In this document: piece after piece, positions 34,698 to 46,706 of the stretch
Position numbering within the stretch: position 1 is the first letter of the stretch
How the letters are laid out: each line of letters starts with the position of its first letter
NCBI GenBank assembly: GCA_025667525.1
Contig: CM046875.1
Location: 199,368,125 to 199,432,124, forward strand
Reading direction: 5' to 3'
Source of the DNA: Glebionis coronaria
Lineage: Eukaryota; Streptophyta; Magnoliopsida; Asterales; Asteraceae
DNA: 64,000 nt
Notes under the pieces: model-generated
Seen by the model: the letters and a program-made list of their open reading frames with translations, nothing else
Databases searched by the model: none
Told to the model about the DNA's origin: nothing
Position numbers and translations under genes: made by a program

Positions 34698-36900
34698 CTT
34701 CTTTTGTGTCTTTATTCAGCTTTTAATATTAATATAATATAACTAGTTGACTGTCAGTTTTTATTTGTTTAGATAACAAGTTTTCATTAAGTTAAATTTT
34801 TGTTAATTGTTCGTTTATAAAATTTAATGTTATAAAGTTTTAAATAAAAATATATTTTATAATTTTTAAGAAATTTAAAAGTTAGAATTTAAAAATAGTT
34901 TTTAGATAAATTCGTTTTTTTATTAATAAATTAGATTATAATTAAATTAGTTTTAAAATAAATTAGTTTTAAATAGATTTTTTTTAAACAGTTTAATTTC
35001 TAACAAGTTTAAAAGGTTTAATTTTAACGATTCATGCATTTAGGATTTTAATTTGTAGGATTAGTTTTAGTTTAAAAACCGAAACCATTCAAATCAATTG
35101 TCCATTTCAAAACAAAACGCCTCAAATTCACTCGATCTTCGTGTACAACGAACTTGGTTAATCATCGTGTTTAATTGAATCCGTCTTTGGTGAATTTAGT
35201 GAAATGTGTATAATGCAAGTTCGTTTTCTCAGTTCTTAACTAATAGAAAGTCCAATCAATATCAAATTTTTAATTGTTTTTGGTTGTTCAAGCTTGCTTG
35301 GTAATCTATTGCTAATTCAAACAACACTAAGTAAAAATGAAAAATATAAACCTATTTATACGTAAAACAAATTGCAAATTCCAAATTTTATTCAAGTAAA
35401 ATATTAAAATGCAAAATTTAAAAGTATAAGGACTGAAAATGTAATTTCTATGAAATATAAATGCTTGAAATGTAAATTCTAAAAATTATAAGGACTAAAA
35501 ATGTAAAACAGTTAACTACAAGGACTAAACTTGTAAAAATTCTAACAAACTAACCAAATTTAACAAACTAACAAACTTCTAAAACTGAAATTAAACAAAC
35601 TAACAAATCCAGGGACTAACTTTTGCAATTACCACAAAATTAGAAAGATTAGCTAGGTTTAAACACTAAATTGAAATCCAGGGACTAAAATGCAAATTTC
35701 CAAACTTTTTAAGTAAAAACGGGCTTAATGAAAGATTAAGCTCGTTTGAGCTTATTTCTCAACCAATTAAGCTGAAACAAATTGCAAACTACTTCAAATC
35801 CAATAATAGAAACGTGTGTTTAAGGAAAATGTCTAAAAGTCCAAAATAAGCAAAAGAGAGCTTATCAATAAGCTCAAAATAAGCTATAGCATAATCCAGA
35901 CATCCACAACTTGATTTTTGTAAAGAAAATGAATAAGCACTTGATTTAAAGCAGGGGAAATCAAACTAGAACAAATTTCATCCAGAAATAAGCCAGATAT
36001 TTGAAAATAAGCTCAAATGAGCTTATGTTGACCAAAAGTTGACCAGATTTATGAAAAAGCTCAAAATCTCAAAATCTCATATTCAACACTTACTAAACTG
36101 ATTTGTGAAAGAAAACAGCTAGATTTATGAAGTAGATAATGAGATCTAGTGAAACAGTTAGCAAATCACATCAGAGAATGAACATTGCTCAGGTCTGAAC
36201 AAATAAGCTGTTTTCTTGCTTATTCCTTGAAACTGTAGAATTTCCTCCTAGATACTAAAAGATTATGATGTAAGCTTTAACTAGAAACTGGTTTGAGCAA
36301 TTTTCATTAAGAATTGAAAGAGAAATGATCAATTGAATCTGACAAGTTTTGAACTAAAAGCTGTTAAAAGGTATGACCCAATCTTTTTATCAACCAATTG
36401 CCTTTTTGACTATATGTATGACTTATAAAAGACTCAGGACTACTTGTTAACTTCTAAGGACTGCAAATGATCACTTTAACCCCAATTACCAACACTTGAC
36501 AACTGAATTACAACTAGACCCAAACACTCCTTATCTGATTATGATCAATCTTTTACAAAGGATTTTTGATCTATGATTAGAACTGAATTAAGAGCTATAG
36601 CAAACTTGTTTAAGTGAGTAAAATGTGAGCTAATCAAACTGAAATCACACACTTACAACTACCAGAACTCAATTAAGCTAAATGACTAAAAAGTTACTGA
36701 AAATTAGATCAAATCTATAAGACTGAACACAATAGCACAAAATCAAACTACAATACACTAAAATCACTCAATCAAACATCAACTAACCAAATAGAATCAG
36801 GCAGCCATCAATCATTACACTAGGAAATATAGCATGCAAGAACTGTTTAGAGGAACTTAAATCAGAAACTCAGAACCTATTGTAGAAAACCTTTGGGTAG

Positions 36901-36922
36901 AAGAGGAGCGCTGAGCTCTCTT
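36901..36922 (-). other. Leader hairpin in G LTR (left copy)
   Basis: Minus strand: AAGAGAGC, loop TCAGC, GCT-C-CTCTT with one bulged C. Versus D the fourth pair is A-T instead of C-G on both sides. AATAG|GTTCTG follows 24 nt on (36877/36876). The other copy is at 48408-48429. Confidence 0.8.
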
Positions 36923-37366
36923 GCCCTAGTGATACCACCACCTATCACTAGCTATCAACTCTTATCAATCACCAAAACAGCTACAAATCATCATTCTGCA
37001 TATAAAACCTTCAAGAACTTGGAATGAACTGAATTTTTGATCAAACAGCAACAATTCTTCAACAAAGTCAGTTATGATCCATGTATGATCATAACAAACT
37101 TCAAACAGCAACAATGGAATCCAATATCAGCAAGAAAGTAGCAGGAATTGAAGAACAAGATTTGGCGGGAAAACTGGAATTTGAAATTTTATTGATGAAT
37201 TCTGTTACAAATGGTTGTTACAAAGTTCTAACTAACTAACAAACTCAAGAGCTTGTCAGACTCTTGAGTTGTTAGGTGAAAAGGAGGGAAAAGAAGAAAA
37301 GGGAAATTGAGAGAACTATGTGTTTTCTGAAAATTAACTACTACTCAAAATGAAGAACAAGTTGTG

Positions 37367-37437
37367 TATTTATAGGCTAAACTTGAGAGTTTGTTGGAGA
37401 TGTGACGTGTTCAGGCCAATCATTACTTGACACGTGG
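37367..37437 (-). promoter_or_regulatory. LTR promoter module of G (left copy)
   Basis: Minus strand: CCACGTGTC (G-box), TGATTGG (CCAAT box), ACACGTCA (ACGT element), TATAAATA at 37374-37367. Order and spacing match D although the surrounding LTR is diverged. The copy that would drive G is at 48874-48944. bZIP-type control is inferred from the ACGT cores. Confidence 0.78.
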
Positions 37438-38216
37438 AAGAATTCTGCATTCCCACTTTGAAGGTGATGAACTCATTTGGGGGTTTTTGATTCATTGGAT
37501 AATATGCTAATTAAGTTGCACCATTGGATTCGTCTCATCAAAACGAGCAACTTTGATATTTTGATCTTCTTCTGAAATGCATTCTATCAAAAACGCGATC
37601 CTGGAAAATATTTTGGTGAAAGAGAGAGACACGTGGCAGCTTCTTATTGGTGGAAAAAGTGTTACACGGATCACACTGTTGTGATCTTGCATTAAATGTG
37701 GCGGCTTGTAGTGGGATTTAATTGTTTGATCCGTGTGTCTTTCTTTCTCTCTTCTCATTGGTCCTTAGCCTTTCACTTGGATTGATCTTTATTTAACTTT
37801 CAAAACTTGGCAGAATAAGCCCCTTAACTTGGCAGATTTCTCTTTAAGGCTAGAAACTTCATTTCTTTGACAATTTTGGCCCTTTAACTTTGATTCTTCA
37901 ACAAAATGACCCTTTGACTTGATTGACTTTGTAATTTGACCAGGTTTGACTTGGATCTTGACTTTGCAGTATTTGCACTTTAAGTCCCTCAACTTTCAAG
38001 ACTTGTCAAGATAGGTCCTTGAGCTTTGAAAACTTGTCACTTGTGATCCTTCCTTGTCTTTTTCATCCTTTTGAGCTTGGTTTTTCCTTGTTTGCTTGAA
38101 ATTGTATCCTTTTACCTACATGAGATCACACAAACACAAACATACCACATAACACTGCTTTTTACAAGATAAATGGGTATTTTGCTTCATGTTTTAGGGT
38201 TATTTGTTGATAAAAG

Positions 38217-38238
38217 GATATGAGTTTAAGCTCATATC
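38217..38238 (-). other. Terminal hairpin of the G LTR
   Basis: GATATGAG, loop CTTAAA (minus strand), CTCATATC: a perfect 8-bp stem from the second base of the LTR. The copy in the 5' LTR is at 49724-49745. Confidence 0.9.
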
Positions 38239-38239
38239 A

Positions 38240-38250
38240 AATTCCCCTAC
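38240..38250 (-). other. Polypurine tract of G
   Basis: Minus strand GTAGGGGAATT directly before the 3' LTR start. It is preceded by CAAGT, so the longer motif CAAGTGTAGGGG repeats that of the internal block at 39826-39900. Confidence 0.9.
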
Positions 38251-40206
38251 ACTTGAACATTGCCATGTCCTCATGCAATATTATCTTTCAAGGCTTAAAA
38301 ATTTACATTTCCCTCATAATTAATCCACCTTGGCCATATGAGATGCATCTACACTACTCTAAACTAGATGATGCATGATTTTGACTTTTAACAATGCAAT
38401 GGATTAAAATACAATCTTATCTATATCTTTTTGATTTTTCTTGAAATGGTTTTGATGGAAATAACTCATAAAGAATTCAATGACTTGGATTAGGGCTTGG
38501 GTACCATGGACACTTATCACCCTCAAGTTTCACTTTCCCCATACCAAGCTAGTAAATGGGATCATTGCATTCACAAGTAAAAAGTGCATCAACTTATTCA
38601 TGACAATTAAATGTGGAACCGGTTATTATTTGAGCAAATTGCTTGTGGGCAAATTTGTCATTATTCAAGCGTGAAATATAAGAAGTGTAAAATCCAAAAA
38701 TAAGGAAGGACGGTTTTAATCCTAAGTAATCTTCTCATCCATTACTTGAAAAACCGCTCACAATTAATATAAGTCCGTATTAAGAGTAATAAGTCATTCG
38801 CCTTATGTGTAAAATCCTCATGCCATGCTTTCATAAGTAACTACACACTCGCTAAGGAAAGAAAAATAAAACTCACGCAATAATTTACATCCGCATCTTT
38901 TTGAGATTTTGGATCTTCAACCCCGCAACCCGTCAAGGTAATATTGGATTGGAGCAATCTATTGAATCCCCGCAACCCGTCAAGGTAATATTGGAACTCA
39001 ATAGTCACTATAATTAACACCACACTGCCCCTCTTGGGAGTCTTGCATTATTTTTTTTCTTTTTTTTTTTCTAGCCACTCATTTTTTTTCATAAGCCGCT
39101 CTTATTTTTCTTTATTCCTCACCAAGAAATTTGCAAAGAAGAAAAGGAAAAACACCCGCTAAATATGGAGCATGACACAAGTCTAGTACACATAAAACGT
39201 GCTAACTTAGAATCTTAAGACGTACTCATATTAACCATGAATGATTAGCCAAAAATGCATAAGAGATTACGAACCAATTAAAACCGTACTTGATTATTTA
39301 TTAACAATTATATACAAGCGAAGAAAATAGAGGTAAAGAAGAGAAGGGTTTAGCCACAAATAATTGCCATGAAGTCTATCTAGCCCTTTTACACTTGCTT
39401 CAACTCTATCATTTCCCATTCTCCACAAATTTAAAATTTCAAAGAATGAAATTGGTGGAAGCTTAGCCTAATAGACCAATGAAGGACTACATGGTTAAGG
39501 ATACTAGCTAGAGAATGCTAAAATAAGCAAACTCGGGTTGAGTCAAAATATCCATGGCGGGCCTAATTTGTCAAAAAAGTCTAAATTTGTTAAAACCATG
39601 TTTTATTATATTTTTCTCTTTTTATATATTTTTGATGAAAAATAAAAGAAGAGATATATACAATGCAAATGTGTTATGCAAATGAAAAATGAATGATGCA
39701 AAAATTATGAATGCATATTTTTGTTGGCCAAAGTAGATCAAAAATTTGAAAAATGTTGAAAAATTAAGTTTCCAAGTTATCATGAAGTTAAGGCAATGGT
39801 CTAGGTAAGGTCACTTCGATAGAAGACCCCCCTACACTTAAGCTAAACATTGTCCTCAATGTTTAAGAGCATGGAAGTATAAAAACTTCCCCTACACTTA
39901 TGACAATGAATAGACTTTGCTTAACCCAAGTTAAGGAAAGGACTACTATTAGTGAAATCAAGTTTAAGCACAATGTGTCAATGAAAAATCACTAAAGTAA
40001 CGAAGTGAACCGGATACAAGGGCCTCCTCCATAAGCTCCAAAGCATGAAATGAGTGAGCAACCCTACAAACAAGCATGAAGACAAAAGAAGGTCTCCCCT
40101 ACACTTATCTCCAAATCTATGCCTTTATTTCTAACCTACAACACTCTAACCTAGTTATACGATGCTTGAGTTAATGAGTCTCTAGCTCGACTCGTCCCTC
40201 AATGAA
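38251..40206 (-). other. Element G 3' non-coding tail
   Basis: About 2 kb after gag-pol with no env-like frame. It is strongly similar to the D tail, including the doubled CCCGCAACCCGTCAAGGTAA unit (38923-38995). The only clear structure is the purine tract/hairpin block near its pol-proximal end. Confidence 0.85.
39826..39900 (-). other. Purine tract / AGGA hairpin / purine tract block in G
   Basis: Minus strand: TAAGTGTAGGGGAAG (39900-39886), hairpin TAAACATTG-AGGA-CAATGTTTA (39865-39844, perfect 9-bp stem), TAAGTGTAGGGGGG (39840-39827). With the true polypurine tract the AGTGTAGGGG motif is present three times in this element. Confidence 0.88.
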
Positions 40207-43200
40207 TTAATTCATGGGGAAAATGGGGACCTCTTGGACCATTTCAACGGAAATGTCCTCCCCAAAGTAATGCTTAACACGGTGACCATTCACTTTAAAA
40301 TTTGGACCATCGGATTGGGACAACTCAAGAGTTCCATATGGAAACACTTGAGCAATAGTGAATGGACCGGACCATCTCGACTTAAGCTTGCCCGCAAAAA
40401 GCTTCAATCTTGAGTTAAAGAGGAGAACCGGCTCTCCAACTTTGAACTCACGATTCTTAATCTTGGCATCATGTAATTTCTTAGTCTTTTCCTTGTATAG
40501 CAAAGAATTCTCATAGGCATTGGCTCTCAACTCATCCATCTCATTGATTTGATCTTTCCTATGTGAACCGGCTTGGTTTAAATCAAAGTTAGCCCACTTG
40601 AGAGCCCAAGATGCCTTATGTTCTAACTCAAATGGGAGGTGGCACGCTTTTCCATAGACAAGCCTATAAGGAGTACAACCAATTGGTGTCTTAAAAGCCG
40701 TCCTAAACGCCCACAAAGCATCATCAAGCTTATCCGACCAAGAAGCTCTATGCTCTCCCACCGTTCTCTCTAAAATTCTCTTTAAACCACGATTTGTGAC
40801 CTCGGTTTGACCATTTGTTTGAGGGTGATACGCGGTAGAAAGTCTATGATTCACTCCATATTTCTTCATAACTCTCGTGAATTGATCATTACAAAAGTGC
40901 GTACCACGATCACTTATGATGGCCCGAGGTACACCAAATCTAGCAAACAATTGTTTCAAGAACTTTACAACCACTCTAGCATCATTAGTAGGTAAGGCTT
41001 TAGCCTCCACCCACTTGGACACATAATCCACCGCCACAAGTATATACTTGTTTCCCTTAGAGGATGGAAAAGGTCCCATGAAATCTATTCCCCATACATC
41101 AAATATCTCACACTCTTGGATAAAATTTTGTGGCATCTCATCACGTTGTGTAATTTTTCCTTGTCTTTGACAAACATCACAAAATTTCACCATCTCTTGA
41201 GCATCCTTGTAAATGGAAGGCCAATAGTAACCCGAATCAAAGACTTTCTTGGCGGTGTAGTTAGGCCCAAAATGTCCACCCGTAGGTCCTTTATGACATG
41301 CCTCTAAGATTTTAAATGCTTCGGGCCCATCTACACACCGTCTAATGATTTGGTCCGCACATTGCCTAAAAAGATATGGATCATCCCAAAAGTAATACTT
41401 AACTTCCTTAAGAAACTTTTTCTTTTGTTGGTAAGTAAGACCCTCAATAAGCACATTGCCCACAAGATAGTTTGCAATATCCGCAAACCAAGGTGTGGCA
41501 TCCTCTTGGGAAGAGATAGACATGAGCTCCTCTAATGGAAAGGATTCATTGATTTCTTGATGTGGGAAATCTCCTTGAAAAGGATGCTCAAGTCTACTCA
41601 AATGATCCGCCGCTAAATTCTCGGCCCCTTTTTTATCACGAATCTCTATCTTAAACTCTTGAAGCAACAAAACCCATCTCAAAAGCCTAGGCTTAGCATC
41701 TTGTTTTGTCATAAGATACTTGAGAGCGGAATGATCCGTATACACTATGGTCTTGGAAAGCACAAGATATGGTCTAAACTTCTCAAAAGCATATACTATA
41801 GCAAGCAACTCTTTTTCCGTGGTAGTGTAATGAAGTTGTGCACCGGTCATGGTTTTACTTGCATAGTGTATAGGTTGGAAATGCTTATTAACTCTTTGTC
41901 CTAAGACGGCCCCCACCGCATAATCACTAGCGTCACACATAAGCTCAAAAGGTAATTCCCAATTTGGAGAAACCAAAACGGGAGCCTTTGTCAATTTTTC
42001 CTTTAGTGTCTCAAAAGATTCTAAACAAGCTTGGTCAAAAATGAAAGGAGCCTCTTTCTCCAAGAGATGAGTCATCGGTCTAGCTATCTTAGAGAAATCT
42101 TGTATAAAGCGCCTATAAAAACCCGCATGACCTAAGAAACTCCTCACACCTTTAACCGAGGTGGGTGGGGGAAGCTTAGCAATCACATCAATTTTGGCTC
42201 GATCAACTTCTAATCCCTTATTGGATATCTTGTGTCCTAAAACAATTCCCTCTTTCACCATAAAATGACATTTCTCCCAATTAAGCACCAAACGTGTTTC
42301 CTCACAACGCTTAAGCATTCTCTCAAGATTGGTGAGACACGAGCTAAAGGAGTTCCCAAATACGGAAAAGTCATCCATAAAAACCTCCATGGTTTGCTCT
42401 ATCATATCATGGAAAATTGCCATCATGCACCTTTGAAACGTCCCCGGTGCATTACATAGGCCAAAAGGCATCCTCTTGTAAGCAAATGTACCGTATGGAC
42501 AAGTGAATGTGGTCTTTTCTTGATCCTTAGGGTCAATTGGGATTTGGAAATAACCCGAAAAGCCATCAAGAAAACAATAGTACTCATTTCCCGCTAAGCG
42601 TTCAAGCATTTGATCCATAAAGGGAAGCGGGAAATGGTCTTTCCTAGTTGCCTCATTGAGTTTTCTATAATCAATGCAAACTCTCCAACCGGTTACAAGT
42701 CTCGTGGGAATAAGCTCATTGTTCTCATTAGGCACCACGGTGATTCCACCCTTCTTTGGAACACAATGAACCGGGCTAACCCATGGAGAGTCGGAAATGG
42801 GGTAAATCATACCCGCATCTAAGAGTTTAATCACTTCCTTCTTAATAACCTCATGAATTTTTGGGTTAACTCTCCTTTGGTTTTGAATGGCGGGTTTATA
42901 ATCATCCTCCATAAGGATTTTGTGAGTACAAAAATGTGGATCAATTCCCCTTATGTCGGATATTTTCCATGCTAAAGCTTTCTTATGTTTCTTAAGGACT
43001 TCAATAAGTTGCTCCTTCTCATCCTCTTTCAATTCCTTAGCAATAATCACCGGTAATTGGTCTTTTCCTTCTAAGAAAGCATATTCTAAGTGGGATGGAA
43101 GTTCCTTAAGTTCAATGGGAGGTGGACTCTCTATGGAAGGTTTCACTATGGAAGGTTCCTCAATGGTAATCGCTTGTGGAATAGGGGAAGGAATAGGGTC

Positions 43201-45936
43201 CTCATTGAGCAACTTTTGGATTGTAAGAATATCTTCTTCCCAATTAATGGGAGAATCATCATCACCAAGAAAGTTGGACTCAAATTCCTCCAAGAGGAAA
43301 TCACTCTCTCCAAAAGGTGTTAAAGAGGGAGCAATTGAGGCCACGGTTTCAACATGTGGAATCTCATTACTAGCATTCTTACAAGCATCATGAAAGTGTT
43401 CATTACACACTTCATCTAACACGTCCACAATGTTAATCGTCTCACAAGGTCTAGACTCCTTAACCTCTTTTCTATCACAAACTTTCCCTAACTTAAACAC
43501 CACTTTCTCATCCTCTACTCTCATAATTAATTTTCCTTCCGCCACATCTATCAAGGTACGACCCGTTCTCAAAAACGGTCTACCAACAATCAAAGGCACT
43601 CTAGGATCCATGTCATAATCGACCACTACAAAGTCGGCCGGAAAAGTAAACTTATCCACACCTACAAACACATCTTCCGCTATACCTACAGGGTGAGCTA
43701 TGGTTCGGTTGGCTAGTTCAAGAGTCATCCTAGTGGGGGTGAGCTCGGGAAGAGAGAGTTGTTTCCAAACCGATAAAGGCATGAGATTTATGCTTGCCCC
43801 TAAATCCGCCAAAGCCATGCAATTTTCAACACCGGGAAAATTGCAAGGTATCAAGAAGCGCCCCGGATCTCCAAGTTTTGTTGGTAAAGTTTTAAGTAAC
43901 ACCGCGGAACAATTTTCATTAAGTGATGTGTTGGGCAAGTCAACCAATTTTTCTTTGTTTGAGAGCAAATCCTTGAACATCTTAGCAAACTTTGGCATAT
44001 AAGCAAGAGCTTCCGCAAAGGATATGTTGATATTGAGTTGCTTGAACATCCTTAAGAAATTGGAGACTTGTATGTCATCTTTGTTCTTTAACTTGTCCTT
44101 TTTCAACCTTGAAGGGTATGGAAGAGTAGGTTTGGGTGTAGGTGGAATAGGTGTTGTAGTGGAAGATTTGTCTTTGTTAGCTTCTTCATTGGGAAGTGTG
44201 GAGGGTAAAGGAGAAGTAGGAGGTGGTTGAGAAGGTGTGTTTGATTGAATAGGAGCACTTTGAGGAGGTGGAGTAGAAGTAGAAGGCTTATCACAAGTAG
44301 GAGCACAAGTGGGTTGAACAATAGTAGGTTTAGGAGGTGAAGGATCCTTTGTTGTTGTACCACTCCTTGTTGTAATAGCATTGACATTAGCCCTAGGATT
44401 TGTTTGTGTGTTGGAAGGTAAAGCCCCTTGTGGTCTTTGAGTTACCGCCACTAAAACCCTATTGATTTGTTCCTCTATTGTACGTTTCACTTGGTCATTC
44501 ATTCTCTTCTCAATATCACGCATTTTCTTGTCAACATACTCTTGAGTCTCTTGCATCTCATATCCTTGAGTTTGATTTTGAGGGTAAGCTTGATTTGGTA
44601 TTGGAGCATATGCTTGATTGGGAATAAATGGAAGTGGTTGATTAAATCCTTGTTGTGGTGGATAAAAGGTATTAGCTTGAGGTTGAAATTGATTGGGTGC
44701 TTTGTAATTATTGCCTTGGTATGGTTGTCTTTGCCCTTGATTCCTTGCTAGAATTTGAGGAGGATTTTGTGGAATTTGGGTGGGTGGTTGGGGTGGAAAG
44801 CCGGGTGGAGTAAGGTAATTTTGGGATTTGTAAGAAAGGTTATTTGGATTGATGTTAGGCTTGAAGTGTTCACGGTGTTCCTCTTGGTAAGCATAACATT
44901 CCCCTTGATACCCTTGCACCTTGTCACATTGTTCATAAGAGTGAGGTCCTCCACAAGTAACACAAGAAATGGTGATGGCATTCACATTGTTTGAGGACTT
45001 GTTCAATGTCATGCTCTTAAAATCTTGAATCATGCCTTGAGTCATTTCTTGTCCTTGTTTGACTTGTTGAAGAATCTCTTGAAGAATTTGGAGTTCACAA
45101 GGGGTTTTAGAAGTATTTTGAATCACATGAACTCTTTCTTCAAATGGATCGTTTGTTTGAACCATTGCCTTAGTCTCAATAATGGTTAAAGCCTCTTGGT
45201 ATGTCTTGAAATGAATACTCCCTCCCGCGGAAGCATTTAATGAATCTTGGTGGTGAGGTTTGAGGCCATTATAGAAAGTATCGATTTTGCTTAGATCATC
45301 CATTCCATGATTAGGGCATCGCCTCAACAACTCACTATACTCTTCCCAAGCATCACCAAAGGATTGACTAGGTTTTTGTGTAAAGCCCATAATCATATTT
45401 CTCAAAGCCATAGTCTTTTGTGGAGGAAAGAATTTGTTCAAAAACTTAGTGGTAAAACCATCCCATGTGGTGATACTATCGGGTGGTTGGGTGTCTAACC
45501 AATGCTTAGCACTCCCATCTAGTGAAAATGACACTAACAACAATCTAATGACATCCGGTGGAACCCCATTATGCTTAATGGTATTGCAAAGTGAAAGGAA
45601 TCTCTTAAGATGAGCATGGGGATCCTCATTTTGTTTTCCATAGAAAGGTGATGCAGCAACCATATTGATCATAGATGTATGTAGCTCAAATGTGTTAGCG
45701 GGATAGTCGGGAATCTTAATGGCACTAACAAATCCATGAATGTTGGTTTGCATACGTTCAAACAAAGTACGGTTATCAACAGCCATGGCTCCTTGTGGTG
45801 GTGACAAAGCACGATTCTCGTGATCGGCTTGGTGGACGGTGGTGGTCTTACTCTTTCTCTTCTTCTTCCTTTTCGGAGGAAGAGGTTGTACACCAATCGG
45901 TATTTGTGCACGCCCGCGAGTGAGCATGCAACTCAA
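40207..45936 (-). CDS. gag-pol: Gag-Pol polyprotein of element G (Athila-like), intact
   Basis: One frame of 1909 codons encodes structural protein and all replication enzymes. Rough layout in residues: basic N-terminus 20-30; gag capsid-like domain 80-260; zinc knuckle [13 protein letters not shown] at 325-337 (CX2CX3HX4C variant); Pro/Gln-rich linker 355-610; aspartic protease with DLGAS at 711-715; reverse transcriptase 1040-1220 with FLDG (Asp1124) and FMDD (1186-1189); RNase H with D1335, E1375, D1401, D1444; integrase zinc finger H1548, H1555, C1586, C1589; catalytic core D1618, D1676, E1712; C-terminal GPF...PYGTLEL module near 1850. No key residue is missing. The frame opens at ATG 45936, but MLTRG three codons later matches the gag start of element E (MLTRN at 56815), so ATG 45927 may be the real start. 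Gag and pol are fused in one frame, so the Gag to Pol ratio must be set some other way. It could act in trans on D, E and F-type RNAs. Confidence 0.97.
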   Translation of the reverse strand: MSCMLTRGRAQIPIGVQPLPPKRKKKRKSKTTTVHQADHENRALSPPQGAMAVDNRTLFERMQTNIHGFVSAIKIPDYPANTFELHTSMINMVAASPFYGKQNEDPHAHLKRFLSLCNTIKHNGVPPDVIRLLLVSFSLDGSAKHWLDTQPPDSITTWDGFTTKFLNKFFPPQKTMALRNMIMGFTQKPSQSFGDAWEEYSELLRRCPNHGMDDLSKIDTFYNGLKPHHQDSLNASAGGSIHFKTYQEALTIIETKAMVQTNDPFEERVHVIQNTSKTPCELQILQEILQQVKQGQEMTQGMIQDFKSMTLNKSSNNVNAITISCVTCGGPHSYEQCDKVQGYQGECYAYQEEHREHFKPNINPNNLSYKSQNYLTPPGFPPQPPTQIPQNPPQILARNQGQRQPYQGNNYKAPNQFQPQANTFYPPQQGFNQPLPFIPNQAYAPIPNQAYPQNQTQGYEMQETQEYVDKKMRDIEKRMNDQVKRTIEEQINRVLVAVTQRPQGALPSNTQTNPRANVNAITTRSGTTTKDPSPPKPTIVQPTCAPTCDKPSTSTPPPQSAPIQSNTPSQPPPTSPLPSTLPNEEANKDKSSTTTPIPPTPKPTLPYPSRLKKDKLKNKDDIQVSNFLRMFKQLNINISFAEALAYMPKFAKMFKDLLSNKEKLVDLPNTSLNENCSAVLLKTLPTKLGDPGRFLIPCNFPGVENCMALADLGASINLMPLSVWKQLSLPELTPTRMTLELANRTIAHPVGIAEDVFVGVDKFTFPADFVVVDYDMDPRVPLIVGRPFLRTGRTLIDVAEGKLIMRVEDEKVVFKLGKVCDRKEVKESRPCETINIVDVLDEVCNEHFHDACKNASNEIPHVETVASIAPSLTPFGESDFLLEEFESNFLGDDDSPINWEEDILTIQKLLNEDPIPSPIPQAITIEEPSIVKPSIESPPPIELKELPSHLEYAFLEGKDQLPVIIAKELKEDEKEQLIEVLKKHKKALAWKISDIRGIDPHFCTHKILMEDDYKPAIQNQRRVNPKIHEVIKKEVIKLLDAGMIYPISDSPWVSPVHCVPKKGGITVVPNENNELIPTRLVTGWRVCIDYRKLNEATRKDHFPLPFMDQMLERLAGNEYYCFLDGFSGYFQIPIDPKDQEKTTFTCPYGTFAYKRMPFGLCNAPGTFQRCMMAIFHDMIEQTMEVFMDDFSVFGNSFSSCLTNLERMLKRCEETRLVLNWEKCHFMVKEGIVLGHKISNKGLEVDRAKIDVIAKLPPPTSVKGVRSFLGHAGFYRRFIQDFSKIARPMTHLLEKEAPFIFDQACLESFETLKEKLTKAPVLVSPNWELPFELMCDASDYAVGAVLGQRVNKHFQPIHYASKTMTGAQLHYTTTEKELLAIVYAFEKFRPYLVLSKTIVYTDHSALKYLMTKQDAKPRLLRWVLLLQEFKIEIRDKKGAENLAADHLSRLEHPFQGDFPHQEINESFPLEELMSISSQEDATPWFADIANYLVGNVLIEGLTYQQKKKFLKEVKYYFWDDPYLFRQCADQIIRRCVDGPEAFKILEACHKGPTGGHFGPNYTAKKVFDSGYYWPSIYKDAQEMVKFCDVCQRQGKITQRDEMPQNFIQECEIFDVWGIDFMGPFPSSKGNKYILVAVDYVSKWVEAKALPTNDARVVVKFLKQLFARFGVPRAIISDRGTHFCNDQFTRVMKKYGVNHRLSTAYHPQTNGQTEVTNRGLKRILERTVGEHRASWSDKLDDALWAFRTAFKTPIGCTPYRLVYGKACHLPFELEHKASWALKWANFDLNQAGSHRKDQINEMDELRANAYENSLLYKEKTKKLHDAKIKNREFKVGEPVLLFNSRLKLFAGKLKSRWSGPFTIAQVFPYGTLELSQSDGPNFKVNGHRVKHYFGEDISVEMVQEVPIFPMN

Positions 45937-46689
45937 TACGAGGAATGAGAGAGAAGCTCTCGTGTGACTTTGAAAAGAATAAGATTATCCTCTTCGAGTT
46001 TCGATATTAAATATCCACAGGAAAGTAACAATATATGTAATACTACTTTGGGTGCAAGACCCTCAATGAAGCTTTCCTTCTTAGAATACTCCCAAGTGAA
46101 CGGGGGGTTAGGTGGCGCGAAGCACTTAAGTACCTATTGACCCTTAGATGGCATTTTATAGCACATCGCCTTTCTATTCACTTAAATGTTCGTATTCTTC
46201 GAATTATTGCTTATTGAGAGTATTTATCTATTCTTGCTTTATTTTGTTTGATCGATACGCGTGTCAAGGACCGGAGCGCCCCTCAACACGGTGTATTGCC
46301 TCGGCAATACTTATGGAAGATATGTAGATTGATTGTTCTTATACGTATACGTATTTACTTATAATAATATATGGAAAATATTTTTGTATTTATGAGTTTT
46401 TTTTTAAAGGAAAATACTATATGTACATAAAAACCGAGAGAATCCAATAATATATATTTTTGGGTGCAATCTCTTAGGAAAAAGATTGCTTTTTGGATTT
46501 TTTAATTTTTTTGGTCAATTCTTTAGGAAAAGAATTGTTTTGTTAATTTTTTAGTTTTTATATATTTTTATATTTTTGATTTTTTATTTGTTTTTGATTT
46601 ATGATACGTAAAAATAACGTTCACAAAGTGAACGGATCCCAAAAGCCAATGAAAACCGTCAATCGATAGTCTCTCGTGTAGTCAAAGAA
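45937..46689 (-). other. Element G 5' leader
   Basis: Untranslated region holding the CGTTCAC-TTT-GTGAACG hairpin (46634-46618 on the minus strand) and the conserved block GCGCGAAGCACTTAAGTACC (46116-46135), both shared with D. It also has an ACGTATACGT palindrome near 46341. Confidence 0.8.
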
Positions 46690-46704
46690 CCGGCAGCGGC
46701 GCCA
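46690..46704 (-). other. Primer binding site of G (tRNA-Asp type)
   Basis: Minus strand TGGCGCCGCTGCCGG, two bases from the LTR edge; one mismatch to the plant tRNA-Asp complement over these bases. Confidence 0.92.
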
Positions 46705-46706
46705 TT

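Larger units (their letters stand above)
32299..35199 (+). repeat. Element F 5' LTR, first part
   Basis: Begins TGATATGAGT after TTATG of B, and continues after G at 49752. It contains the terminal hairpin, an ACGT palindrome, a TATA box, the leader hairpin with its AG|GT, and an antisense tRNA-like segment. After joining over G the LTR is about 2.98 kb. Confidence 0.85.
35200..38239 (-). repeat. Element G LTR, left copy (3' LTR)
   Basis: Canonical TG...CA on both strands. Landmarks: leader hairpin 36901-36922, promoter module 37367-37437, terminal hairpin 38217-38238. Open frames 37507-37758 and 37789-37992 recur identically in the other LTR and are not considered genes. Confidence 0.96.

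Noticed and set aside
37507..37992. Two small open frames, identical at 49014-49499
   Set aside because: Within the upstream part of the G LTR; identity reflects recent insertion, not selection.
40807..45498. Many plus-strand open frames opposite the G polyprotein
   Set aside because: Shadows of a long coding frame on the other strand.
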